A stretch of DNA of 50,026 nucleotides, from contig JAFLRM010000024.1 of assembly GCA_022511465.1 (NCBI GenBank), positions 1 through 50,026 of the forward strand, given 5' to 3'. Positions 26,153-33,681 of this stretch are shown here, one piece after another (position 1 is the first letter of the stretch; each line of letters starts with the position of its first letter). Made by a program: the position numbers and the translations under genes. This DNA is from Acetatifactor sp. (GTDB taxonomy: Bacteria > Bacillota > Clostridia > Lachnospirales > Lachnospiraceae). The notes beneath the pieces were generated by a model. It did no database searches and had not been told where the DNA came from. It saw nothing but the letters and a program-made list of their open reading frames with translations.

Positions 26153-28068
26153 CAGATTCAGAAAAACATTTTCACGCAGAAGAATTCACAAAAGAATATG
26201 AACACGCAGAAGAACCTGCTCTGCCCGCAAGCTTATCCGCCTACCGTTTCGTATCCTGTCTTGCGGACAGCGGAAAGAAAAAGACCTGGATCTTGGAGAA
26301 GGCCAACGGTCAGCGGGTTCTATGCAAGTTTGCCTCCGGTGAGTATATGGATATGCTGCGTACGGAGAGCGAATTTTTCTCTCTGGGGAAATTCCCCTTT
26401 GTTCCCTATGTATTTGACTACTTAGAGACATCGGAAGGCGCATATCTTCTCCGGGAATATATTGAGGGGCAGACACTCAGCGATCTTGTGGAGAAGGAAG
26501 GGCCTCTGCCTCTAGACAGAGCCATCCCCCTCATAGGACAGCTCTGCAGCCATCTCTCCCGCCTGCACGCATCCGTTCCCCCTATTATCTACCGGGATCT
26601 GAAACCTTCCAACGTCGTGCTGACATCTTCCGGCGACTGTTATCTGATCGATCTGGGAACCGTGCGCACCTACCATGAGGACAATTCCGTTGACACGGTG
26701 TTTGTAGGAACCTTTGGCACAGCGGCACCGGAGCAGTTTGGCGCCAGACAGACGGACGCACATACCGACATCTATGCGCTGGGGATCCTTTTTTATTACC
26801 TTTTGACCGGTGAGCTGGAGATACAGGAGCGCAAACTCAAAAAACTGCCCTCCAAGGCGGCAAACATTATCCGAAAATGTACCGCTTTCGACCCCAACAA
26901 CCGATATTCTCAGGTTTCTCTGGTTGCCGATTCTCTTCAGCCTTCCGCCCGGAAAAAGGTTCGCCGGGCGGCTGTTGCTGCTGTCGTGATATGTACCGTT
27001 GCCGCTCTGGGTACATACCTTTTTGTCCCAAAGCCTACCCCTGACACTCCCGGCACTCCTGAAGTTCCTGAAGAGATCGTCTTCTCCTCTCCGTTGCTGG
27101 AACAGGCTGTCCGGGAGACAATAAACAAACCGGAGGGAGAACCTGTATATGAACAGGATCTTGTGCAGGTGACCCTGCTCTATATCTGTGGCGATACGGT
27201 ATTCCAGAGCGCAGAGGAGCATTCCCAGTTTGAGCACAATCACACAATCAACGGGGAACAACATGGATACGGCGATATCTCGGATATCTCCCTTTTGGAG
27301 AAAATGCCGAATCTCCATACCGTGGTACTGGACTATCAAAGGATTTATGATATTTCACCGCTCCAGGATCTACATCTGACAACCCTTTCGCTCTGCGGAA
27401 ATCCTATCACCGATCTGTCCGGCCTGCAAGATCAGAAAGCCCTGAGAGAGCTCTATCTCTCTGAAACGGGAGTGACTTCTCTGGCCGGCTTGGAAAACTG
27501 CAGCGCTCTTTTAACACTGGACTGCTCTTATACGGCGGTGGTCTCATTAGAGCCGCTCTCAGCCCTCCCCATTCACTCTCTGCATCTGACAGATACGCCG
27601 GTCTCCGATTTTGAAACCCTTTCCTCGCTTCCTCTCGCGGAACTGTACCTGAGCTATGTGTCGTCAGAGCATTTTGTATATATTGAAAATATTACCTCCC
27701 TGCAGAATCTGACATTGACACACTGCGGCATTACCTCTTTGAAAGAGCTCAGTTGTTTCAACCAGGTGTATCTGCTGGATGTCACCTTCAACCAGATTAC
27801 CGATCTGGACGGGCTGGAAGAATTCACCAGGCTGCAACACATCCTTTTGGCCAACAATCCCATTACCGATCTGTCTCCTCTGGCAAAAATGGGTAATTTG
27901 TCGCATATGAGCGTCGCCACCGGCACCGACGTGGATTTTTCCTTTTTGAACGAGATGCCCTGGGTACAACATGTCACCGTCAATACTTCCCAGTTGGAAG
28001 CCTTGTACAGGGCGGTGCCGGAACCGTGGTTTGAGCTGGTGCACTATTATAATAGAAAATCTTTATAA
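26149..28068 (+). CDS. Membrane Ser/Thr protein kinase with extracytoplasmic leucine-rich repeats
   Basis: A 639-residue receptor-like kinase. The N-terminal kinase domain spans about residues 30-265, with ATP-anchoring K60 (RVLCKF), catalytic loop YRDLKPSN (D150, with Tyr in place of the usual His), metal-binding DLG (168-170, in place of DFG) and APE (193-195). The glycine-rich loop is degenerate (CLADSGKKKT). A transmembrane helix lies at 274-293, then a Pro-rich stretch. About seven to nine leucine-rich repeats of the internalin-like 'ITDLSGL' type follow, from about 375 to 615, and face outward. It is coupled to the HTH gene. The likely targets are the neighbouring zinc-ribbon proteins (inference). 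Confidence 0.92.
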   Translation: MTDSEKHFHAEEFTKEYEHAEEPALPASLSAYRFVSCLADSGKKKTWILEKANGQRVLCKFASGEYMDMLRTESEFFSLGKFPFVPYVFDYLETSEGAYLLREYIEGQTLSDLVEKEGPLPLDRAIPLIGQLCSHLSRLHASVPPIIYRDLKPSNVVLTSSGDCYLIDLGTVRTYHEDNSVDTVFVGTFGTAAPEQFGARQTDAHTDIYALGILFYYLLTGELEIQERKLKKLPSKAANIIRKCTAFDPNNRYSQVSLVADSLQPSARKKVRRAAVAAVVICTVAALGTYLFVPKPTPDTPGTPEVPEEIVFSSPLLEQAVRETINKPEGEPVYEQDLVQVTLLYICGDTVFQSAEEHSQFEHNHTINGEQHGYGDISDISLLEKMPNLHTVVLDYQRIYDISPLQDLHLTTLSLCGNPITDLSGLQDQKALRELYLSETGVTSLAGLENCSALLTLDCSYTAVVSLEPLSALPIHSLHLTDTPVSDFETLSSLPLAELYLSYVSSEHFVYIENITSLQNLTLTHCGITSLKELSCFNQVYLLDVTFNQITDLDGLEEFTRLQHILLANNPITDLSPLAKMGNLSHMSVATGTDVDFSFLNEMPWVQHVTVNTSQLEALYRAVPEPWFELVHYYNRKSL

Positions 28069-28095
28069 AATATAGTATAAAAATATCCATTTATA

Positions 28096-28104
28096 TGTTA
28101 TACT
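28096..28104 (+). promoter_or_regulatory. Extended -10 promoter of the Hol-Tox toxin gene
   Basis: TGT followed directly by TATACT (28099-28104), an extended -10. The -35 region is weak (TATAAA at 28076-28081). It lies about 78 bases before the toxin ATG. Confidence 0.45.
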
Positions 28105-28181
28105 TCAAAGGTATAGTCGAAAAGAAAGTGCGGATGCGTTTCTGATGATGCCCTCTAGTACAACAAGGAGGGTGATGCCCT

Positions 28182-28262
28182 ATGAACACGATAGAGATTC
28201 TTACTTTATTGTTAGTAATTTTTGCGGCACTGTCATACATAGACAATCATAAAAAGAAATAA
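28182..28262 (+). CDS. Hol-Tox type I toxin (26 residues)
   Basis: A tiny hydrophobic peptide beginning MNTIEIL, with one membrane helix (residues 5-19) and a charged end IDNHKKK. This is the form of the putative holin-like (Hol-Tox) toxins of Firmicutes, in which a short membrane peptide is held in check by an antisense RNA. The upstream region AAGGAGGGTGATGC is shared with the second locus at 44.5 kb. The 3' end overlaps an antisense RNA unit with its own promoter (28382-28354). It sits between the kinase gene and the convergent radical SAM operon. Confidence 0.8.
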   Translation: MNTIEILTLLLVIFAALSYIDNHKKK

Positions 28263-28347
28263 GCATCCCTACCCGCCAGTTTGGATGCTCATCTCTACTT
28301 AGCTATAAACTGAGGGCAATCGGAAATTGCTTCCGATTACCCTTTCT
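28245..28347 (-). ncRNA. Antisense RNA antitoxin of the Hol-Tox locus
   Basis: Predicted transcript starting near 28347 from the promoter at 28382-28354 and running leftward into the toxin 3' end. It holds two hairpins. The first pairs 28342-28331 with 28325-28314 and is fully paired only in this strand (a G-U replaces a C-A mismatch in the sense RNA). The second pairs 28289-28283 with 28268-28262 and is followed by TATTTCTTTTT, a terminator. The overlap with the toxin stop region fits a type I antitoxin. Ends are estimates. Confidence 0.7.
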
Positions 28348-28353
28348 GAGTAA

Positions 28354-28382
28354 ATTATACTACTGGGGGCTTGAGAAATCAA
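28354..28382 (-). promoter_or_regulatory. Promoter of the antisense RNA
   Basis: On the minus strand TTGATT (28382-28377), 17-base spacer, TATAAT (28359-28354). Confidence 0.75.
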
Positions 28383-28433
28383 GCCTCCTTTTTGCGTTTT
28401 TGATAGCTTTTTGATAGTTCTGGATTAATTATA

Positions 28434-29504
28434 TCAAAATAATATATCTTTAAAGCAGACCTTCGGCTCGTCCTTTTCATAGTCCCAGCTATGATAGGAA
28501 CCACCCTCGCACCACCTGCTTTGGGGGCAGTGCGTGCAGCGACTGTTCCGCTCGGAAAGCAGCGTTCGGAAAATTTCAAAGCAATTTTTCCAAATATCGG
28601 TAAAATTGTCCTGAAAAATGTTTCCCTGTACAGTTCGCTCATTGCGGGGGATATCAAGACAAGCTCCCACAGCTCCATTCACCATAATACCGGCTACATA
28701 AACTCCTGCATTGCATAGGAAATACCAATCCCGCACGTCAGCCTCATACTCTAATCCCAGAAAGTGCGAGCAGGAATACTCCACCGGCAGCTTCTGCTCC
28801 CTCTTATCCCGTATAAACTCCATAAGGATACGGTAATCTGTCGGCGTAAGCTGCATATTCGCGGCTTCCATAGCCCGTCCGATGGGTTCAAGCCCCGTAA
28901 GCCGCCATTCATTGATATCCATATCATTAAAGATCTCAAAAAGCTCATCTAATTCACTTATATTCTCATGGTTCACAACGGTCGTCACCATAATGGAGTC
29001 AAAGCTGTTTAAATCAATTAAATTCTGTATGCCCCGCATCGCCAGTTCATACCCCCGCTCCATTTTCCGATAGCGGTTGTGTGTATCTCTCACTCCGTCT
29101 ATACTCACAGAAATCGTACGCATACCGCATTCTTTCAGACGCCGGGCCGTATCCTTTGTGATCAGTGTCCCGTTGCTGGTCATTCCCCACGGAAAACCAA
29201 GCGATCGAATATATTCCACTAAATCAAAAAATTTCGGATAAAGCAACGGTTCTCCGCCCGTCAAGGCAATCATCAGCTTTGTCCCGAAATTTTCCTTTAC
29301 CTCGTCCAACAGACTCTTATACTGTTCCAATTCAAGTCCATGCGGCATCTGTGCACTGCATCTGCTGCCACAGTGGAAGCAGTTTTCATTGCATTTTAAA
29401 GTAAGCTCCAGAAAAAGTTGCCTCAGCTCCGGCTTTTTCCTGAGCTTATCCCGATATTCCGCCAGCGTATCCAGATTTCTCTCTTTAATCTCTGCCTTCG
29501 TCAC
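28434..29504 (-). CDS. Radical SAM/SPASM enzyme of a lipoprotein-associated system
   Basis: A 356-residue radical SAM enzyme. The [4Fe-4S] cluster motif CNENCFHC is near residue 37, followed by GGEPLLYP (SAM binding). A C-terminal SPASM-type region has multiple cysteines (a CNAG, GACLDIP, then CTHCPQSRWCEGG and a final C). Enzymes of this type modify ribosomal peptides. The immediately preceding gene encodes a small lipoprotein with YGPPP, like the rSAM/lipoprotein pairs known to me from Bacteroidetes. GTG at 29504 is chosen because AAAGG precedes it and it begins just after the lipoprotein stop; ATG at 29558 would overlap and lacks a ribosome site. It is the last gene of the second zinc-ribbon operon. 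Confidence 0.85.
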   Translation of the reverse strand: MTKAEIKERNLDTLAEYRDKLRKKPELRQLFLELTLKCNENCFHCGSRCSAQMPHGLELEQYKSLLDEVKENFGTKLMIALTGGEPLLYPKFFDLVEYIRSLGFPWGMTSNGTLITKDTARRLKECGMRTISVSIDGVRDTHNRYRKMERGYELAMRGIQNLIDLNSFDSIMVTTVVNHENISELDELFEIFNDMDINEWRLTGLEPIGRAMEAANMQLTPTDYRILMEFIRDKREQKLPVEYSCSHFLGLEYEADVRDWYFLCNAGVYVAGIMVNGAVGACLDIPRNERTVQGNIFQDNFTDIWKNCFEIFRTLLSERNSRCTHCPQSRWCEGGSYHSWDYEKDEPKVCFKDILF

Positions 29505-29529
29505 TTGCCTTTCCCATCGCGTTCGGTCT

Positions 29530-29763
29530 CTACAGCGTCTTCTCATTCTCGGACACATTATCAGGCTTTTGCGTATCTACAGTATCATTCTCCACAACAT
29601 CATTTATCACGCTGCCCGCCGCATCTCCCACTGTATCTTCCAGATATGGGGGCGGTCCATAGACGTCACCCTCCATATTATTCTCCACAGTACATCCGGT
29701 CATCCCAAACAGCGTTGAGGAGGCCAGGCCGATCAACAAAGCTTTTTTGGCATTTACTTTCAT
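29530..29763 (-). CDS. Small lipoprotein, putative radical SAM substrate (YGPPP motif)
   Basis: A 77-residue lipoprotein precursor. The signal peptide has a basic start (KVNAKK), a hydrophobic core and a lipobox MTGC with Cys at about 24. The mature part is acidic and contains DVYGPPPYLED about 10 residues after the lipid Cys, followed by a low-complexity tail. In rSAM/lipoprotein systems a similar Tyr-Gly-x-Pro motif is conserved, so Tyr or Pro here is the likely modification site (inference). It lies 29 bases after the zinc-ribbon/L7-L12 gene and 25 bases before the radical SAM gene. Confidence 0.85.
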   Translation of the reverse strand: MKVNAKKALLIGLASSTLFGMTGCTVENNMEGDVYGPPPYLEDTVGDAAGSVINDVVENDTVDTQKPDNVSENEKTL

Positions 29764-29792
29764 AATCCGTATCCTCCGTCTGATCTTGCGGT

Positions 29793-30575
29793 TTAGTGTT
29801 TAAATATCAGTTCCACAGCATTCTTTGCCTCCTCAAGTCCCACGTCTGCCTTTTCCCGATAAAACTTGATAGCCGCGACTTTGTCGAACATACCAAAGGT
29901 TCTTTTGACTTCTTCAGCTACTTTTGCATCAACATAAAAAAACTGCGTTGAGCCGCACTGCGGACAAAATTTCAGTCCGGCCGGACGCTCTATAAGGTTT
30001 GCACCACATTTCTTGCAAAATCTCCCCTTTGTCCCTGCCTGTCTCTGTGGACTTTGTGCCGCAGTATTTTCTAAGGAACGTGGTGAGCCACAGTAAGGAC
30101 AGAATTTTCCTCTGCCGTTTTTGCCGCATGACCTGCATATCCATTCATTCTTTTGTTCCGGTGCGGGTACGGGAACGGAGGCGGCAACAGGCTGCGAGGA
30201 TTTGGGGGGCCTTCTCTTTGCCTCAATGATTTTCGGAATTTCCTCGTCTACGGGATACAATTCTACGATCGTAAAGCTTTCAATTTTCACACTCTCTTGA
30301 AATTCATCCCGTTCGCCGAGCAAAGCTTGAGTCTTGTTCAGCATATCTTCGTTTCTCTTGTATATACTGTCATACCTGACACCCATGGATGTACAGACGG
30401 CAAATACCTCCGGCAGAATACTCTCAATTCCACTTTTTAATTTATCTTCCGAGATTGCCTCATTGTCTGTGGCTGCTCTGCAACGTCCCTTTCCGCAGAT
30501 CAAGACGTCGATCTCCAAAATGGGATCCGCATAAGAGATTTTTGGGAAATCAAAAATAAAATCATACACCGCCAT
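29793..30575 (-). CDS. Zinc-ribbon protein with L7/L12-like C-terminus
   Basis: A 260-residue soluble protein. The N-terminal ~115 residues resemble the C-terminal half of SPFH-type proteins encoded upstream (ILPEVFAVCTSMGVRYDSIYKRNEDML, then ESVKIESFTIVELYPVDEE). Two zinc-ribbon pairs follow at about residues 145-205 (CRSCG...CPYCG and CKKCG...CPQCG). The last ~40 residues (DKVAAIKFYREKADVGLEEAKNAVE) match the ribosomal protein L7/L12 C-terminal fold. ATG at 30575 has GGAGG 9 bases upstream and begins at the SPFH stop. It probably assembles with the SPFH protein (inference). Confidence 0.8.
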   Translation of the reverse strand: MAVYDFIFDFPKISYADPILEIDVLICGKGRCRAATDNEAISEDKLKSGIESILPEVFAVCTSMGVRYDSIYKRNEDMLNKTQALLGERDEFQESVKIESFTIVELYPVDEEIPKIIEAKRRPPKSSQPVAASVPVPAPEQKNEWICRSCGKNGRGKFCPYCGSPRSLENTAAQSPQRQAGTKGRFCKKCGANLIERPAGLKFCPQCGSTQFFYVDAKVAEEVKRTFGMFDKVAAIKFYREKADVGLEEAKNAVELIFKH

Positions 30576-30576
30576 A

Positions 30577-31793
30577 TTACTGATCCTCCATTTGATTTCC
30601 ACAGTTGGGACAGAATTTCATGCTTTGCATTTCCGCAGGGAACACAAATTCACATTTGGGGCATTTTCTCTTCTCCGGTCTGGCTTTCCCGCAATTCGGG
30701 CAAAATCCCATGGTGTTTGTCATACCACATTCGCATATCCAAGTGTCTCCCGTACTTTGCCCCTGCGCGGCATTTACGCCTTGCGCCGTATCATTTCCGC
30801 TGCCCGGTGCGTCCTTCATCAGTTCCGCAACATTGACGCCGCCCGCATTTTGTGCCATGCCCATTCCCATAAATCCGTTCACTGCACCTGCTGAGTTTTC
30901 TGCCGCGGACTCCATAGCATTTGCCTGGGCAGCACCCACGCGGGCGCCCAGCATCGCTTTGTTGCCGGAGTATACTCTCGATTCCTGAAGATCACGGATC
31001 TTATCGATACTCTCATCGTCCGGTATGATACTGGACAGTGCCATAGAGACAATCTCTATCCCTCTCGCCTCTTTCCATTTGTCGTGGGTCTTCTCCTTCA
31101 ACAGATTCTTCAGTCCATCCGTATTTGACGGAATCTCGTCATATCTCACGCCCGCTCTTGCCATCTCCCCCAATGCCGGCAGCAAGGCATCCTGAAGCTC
31201 CGCCCTGATCTGCGGCTCCAGCGTACTCTTGGTGTATTTATCACTAACGTTCCCGCTGATATTTGTATAAAACAAGAGCGGGTCGGTGATCTGAAACGCA
31301 AAAGTCCCAAACCCCTGCAGAGTGATCGTCAGATCAAATTCACTGTCCCGATAGGGTATGCTTCCGAAGCCGAAGCGGTTATTCAGTATCTCCTTTGTAT
31401 TGACAAAATAAGCCCTCTGATCTTTTCCCGCCCGTCCGCCGTAGGCAAATCTGGCACATATCTGTCATAAGATATTCTCAGCGTCTCTCCGAATACGCCG
31501 CAGAAGGCGGACGGTTCCGTATCACTGTTGTATTCATAGCCGCCCTGCTCCGCCGTAAAGTCGATGATCCTGCCATCCTCCACGATAATGAGCATCTGCC
31601 CTGCATTCACCGCAATCTTACTGTACTGTGTGATCACATTGTCGTCCGCGCGGCTGCCCGCTCCCGGAGAGCTCTTTGCATGGCCTTTCCGGATCAGGGT
31701 GTCATTGTCGAGGGCGTCACAATAAATGTAATCCTCCCACATATCCGCGATATAGGAAAATGCACTTCCCGTAAACGCTTTAATCAGTCCCAT
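30577..31793 (-). pseudogene. SPFH domain protein (YdjI-like) with zinc ribbons, frameshifted
   Basis: The reading frame from ATG 31793 (MGLIKAFTGSAF...) encodes the start of an SPFH protein of the YdjI/'virion core protein' type, but runs off frame near 31427-31434 and stops at 31383. One base over, the frame continues without a break (GKDQRAYFVNTKEILNN, then LLFYTNISGN) to a C-terminus with two zinc ribbons ending at 30577. Restoring one G in the GGGCGGG run gives DGRGKDQRAYF, the sequence expected for the family. Real mutation or a sequencing error are both possible. B. subtilis YdjI works with zinc-ribbon YdjG and PspA in membrane stress. Confidence 0.88.
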
Positions 31794-31807
31794 AAGTTTT
31801 CCTCACT

Positions 31808-32344
31808 TTAGTTCTTTTGTCTTTTAATCTTAATAACTGTTATAACAGATAATACAGTTAATATTGCCGCCAGCAATGTGGCAAACTGCAAAATATCACC
31901 AGCAAAATATGGCACACAATATAAAAGATTCATTATTGAGACTATCGTTCCGATCAAAGCGCATATTTTGTTGTTCATCTTATAAAACACACAGAAAGAT
32001 ACACACACAAGCAATGCCATAATATATGCCGCCATTCTCGCCTGATCATCGATGAGTACTGTACTGTAATTAAAGAACTGCGGAGACAACCCCGTAAGTA
32101 CGATATAAGCCAGACTATATATTATCGTGAATTTGGTCCATTTTTTTATTTCAGTTGCACTCTCCTCATCACCAACCCCCATATCCTCTCTTACCGTTTC
32201 ACCGGCCGTTTTTATTGTCTGACCCATATTGGTCCTGTTGACCGTATCGGCCGCACCGGAGTTCGCCGCTATGATTTTTTCTCCGCATTCCGGGCAGAAC
32301 CGGTCACTGTCCAATAATGTTGCACCACATTTTTGACAATACAT
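31808..32344 (-). CDS. Zinc-ribbon multi-pass membrane protein
   Basis: A 178-residue protein with an N-terminal zinc ribbon (CQKCGATLLDSDRFCPECG), an amphipathic linker and four hydrophobic segments at about residues 70-88, 98-115, 122-140 and 147-168. Unlike the other ribbon proteins here it has almost no extracytoplasmic domain. GAGGAG precedes the ATG. It is the second gene of the second operon, 14 bases before the SPFH gene. A membrane anchor for the SPFH complex is a reasonable guess but not shown. Confidence 0.8.
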   Translation of the reverse strand: MYCQKCGATLLDSDRFCPECGEKIIAANSGAADTVNRTNMGQTIKTAGETVREDMGVGDEESATEIKKWTKFTIIYSLAYIVLTGLSPQFFNYSTVLIDDQARMAAYIMALLVCVSFCVFYKMNNKICALIGTIVSIMNLLYCVPYFAGDILQFATLLAAILTVLSVITVIKIKRQKN

Positions 32345-32356
32345 AATTTCGCTCCT

Positions 32357-33328
32357 CTACAGTTTATCAAAATCCCTACATACTTCCCAACTCTGAGCTC
32401 TTCTCTTTGTCAGTGTACATATCTCACTTCCCGATACCCAGTGCATACAATCTCTGCAATGATCACCTGGCATATAACGAGCCGTTCCCATCATACCATT
32501 TTCAGCTCTCCACTGCTGCACGTCCATCGCTGTATGCGGCTTTGATCTGTTCGCTTGAAGTTGATCCAGCCGCCGTTGAAATTCAGCATTTCTGCGCTGC
32601 TTCTCTTCAATGCGCCTCTTGTTATCCTCTTCCGCCTTAAGCACCTTATACGCTTTCATCTCACCGGTGCCGACACAATATAAATACTGGGACATCGAAA
32701 CACCGTAATAATCCGCACCCTGCTGCAGTTCAGTAACGCTGTGCTTCATCGTACTCTGAAACGTACTACCTAATCCGCCGGCGAACTTTTGAAATTTTCC
32801 AAATAAGTCATTGCCTGCTGTATCCTTGAAATATTGATTGACCAATGCAAGAAGCTTCATGTAAGAGTTCCATGCTTCTTCCGCTTTTTCCGAGATCATC
32901 GCTCTTCTTTCCGGCTTTGAAAGCGGAATATCAAAATCAATCCCATCCTCAGGGTAAGGCGTACTGCAGTAAGGACACTCTTTATTCCCTTTCTCAAAGG
33001 GGGCTCCGCAGAGACTGCAGTTTGTAATCTTCTTACTCTGCGTAAGTTGCTGTACCTGCTCGGAAGTAAGGTCAGCCATCTCTTCCAGCTTTGCTATCTC
33101 TGAGATCAAATTGCCGTATTCCTGCTGCAGCGCCAGACAAGGGGTACATCTTTCATCATTGACCACACATACTTTGTTGCAGAAAACGCCCGGCTTTGAC
33201 CGCTGTTCCCGTTCATTAACTTTTTGCCGGGCTTTGGCCATCATAGCCGCACCTATAATGCCTCCCTTAGCTATGTCATTCGGGTCCATTTCTGCCATAG
33301 TTGAAAATAAATTATCCATGAAGCCCAT
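32357..33328 (-). CDS. Zinc-binding cytoplasmic protein, first gene of the second operon
   Basis: A 323-residue protein I do not recognise by name. The N-terminus has a Gly/Ala-rich helix (GGIIGAAMMAKARQ). Then come Cys clusters (CNKVCVVNDERCTPC), a coiled coil (about 65-90), a zinc ribbon (CSLCGAPFEKGNKECPYC), a long charged helix rich in Arg/Glu (KRRIEEKQRRNAEFQRRL) and a C-terminal CRDCMHW...CTLTKR...CRDF cluster. There is no transmembrane helix. GGAGGG precedes the ATG. It is transcribed from the palindromic element at 33414-33458 and is followed by five more cotranscribed genes. Confidence 0.75.
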   Translation of the reverse strand: MGFMDNLFSTMAEMDPNDIAKGGIIGAAMMAKARQKVNEREQRSKPGVFCNKVCVVNDERCTPCLALQQEYGNLISEIAKLEEMADLTSEQVQQLTQSKKITNCSLCGAPFEKGNKECPYCSTPYPEDGIDFDIPLSKPERRAMISEKAEEAWNSYMKLLALVNQYFKDTAGNDLFGKFQKFAGGLGSTFQSTMKHSVTELQQGADYYGVSMSQYLYCVGTGEMKAYKVLKAEEDNKRRIEEKQRRNAEFQRRLDQLQANRSKPHTAMDVQQWRAENGMMGTARYMPGDHCRDCMHWVSGSEICTLTKRRAQSWEVCRDFDKL

Positions 33329-33413
33329 ACAATCTCACCCTCCATATTCTTGTCATACAGTTGCAAACCTTGTTTCCGGCCAGACAAGGTCTGCCATTTT
33401 CCACTTATTATAA

Positions 33414-33458
33414 ATATATTACCTCTTTTTTCGCCGCCATTGTTCCGCAAGCTGCGGA
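33414..33458 (-). promoter_or_regulatory. Conserved 45-bp palindromic promoter element, copy 2
   Basis: On the minus strand: TCCGCA-N3-TGCGGA (33458-33444), GGAACAA (33446-33440), 16 bases, GGTAATATAT (33423-33414). Identical in layout and spacing to copy 1 at 25533-25577, while the 16-base spacers differ in sequence. It lies 86 bases before the start codon of the 323-residue zinc-binding protein. Confidence 0.75.
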
Positions 33459-33483
33459 CTTTTGATGATTTCACCAAATATAA

Positions 33484-33513
33484 AAAGATCACTACGTGAA
33501 TATAGTGATCTTT
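33484..33513 (-). terminator. Intrinsic terminator of the eCIS-core gene
   Basis: A perfect 11-bp stem (33484-33494 with 33503-33513), 8-base loop. On the minus strand CTTTTTATATTT follows. It would stop leftward transcripts from the eCIS-core gene before the second zinc-ribbon promoter. Confidence 0.7.
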
Positions 33514-33530
33514 CTTAGGAGCGCTGATAC

Positions 33531-33581
33531 ACTTCTCAGTTAGAAAACCTATACGGGGCAGTTCCGGAACCGTGGTTTTAG
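33531..33581 (+). pseudogene. Relic of the 3' end of an LRR-kinase gene
   Basis: Seventeen codons read TSQLENLYGAVPEPWF and a TAG stop. The intact kinase at 26.1-28.1 kb ends with TSQLEALYRAVPEPWF followed by ten further residues. Similarity at DNA level continues past the stop (GAGCACTATTA). No other kinase sequence is visible upstream. It lies in the same orientation relative to palindrome copy 2 as the intact kinase lies to copy 1, so it marks a lost second HTH-kinase pair. Within the 353-base stretch 33329-33681 the other recognisable items are palindrome copy 2 and the hairpin at 33484-33513. Confidence 0.8.
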
Positions 33582-33681
33582 CCGGAGCACTATTAAAGCA
33601 GTGGCAATAAATTTTTCAAAGCATATAGTATGACAGTGTGAGGGACACGCAAAAGATGCAGCCGATAATTTATTTTCATGA

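Noticed and set aside
31420..31440. Programmed -1 frameshift in the SPFH gene
   Set aside because: The bases at the junction (CGG GAA AAG in the first frame) do not form a canonical X XXY YYZ slippery site; a simple lost G explains the two frames.
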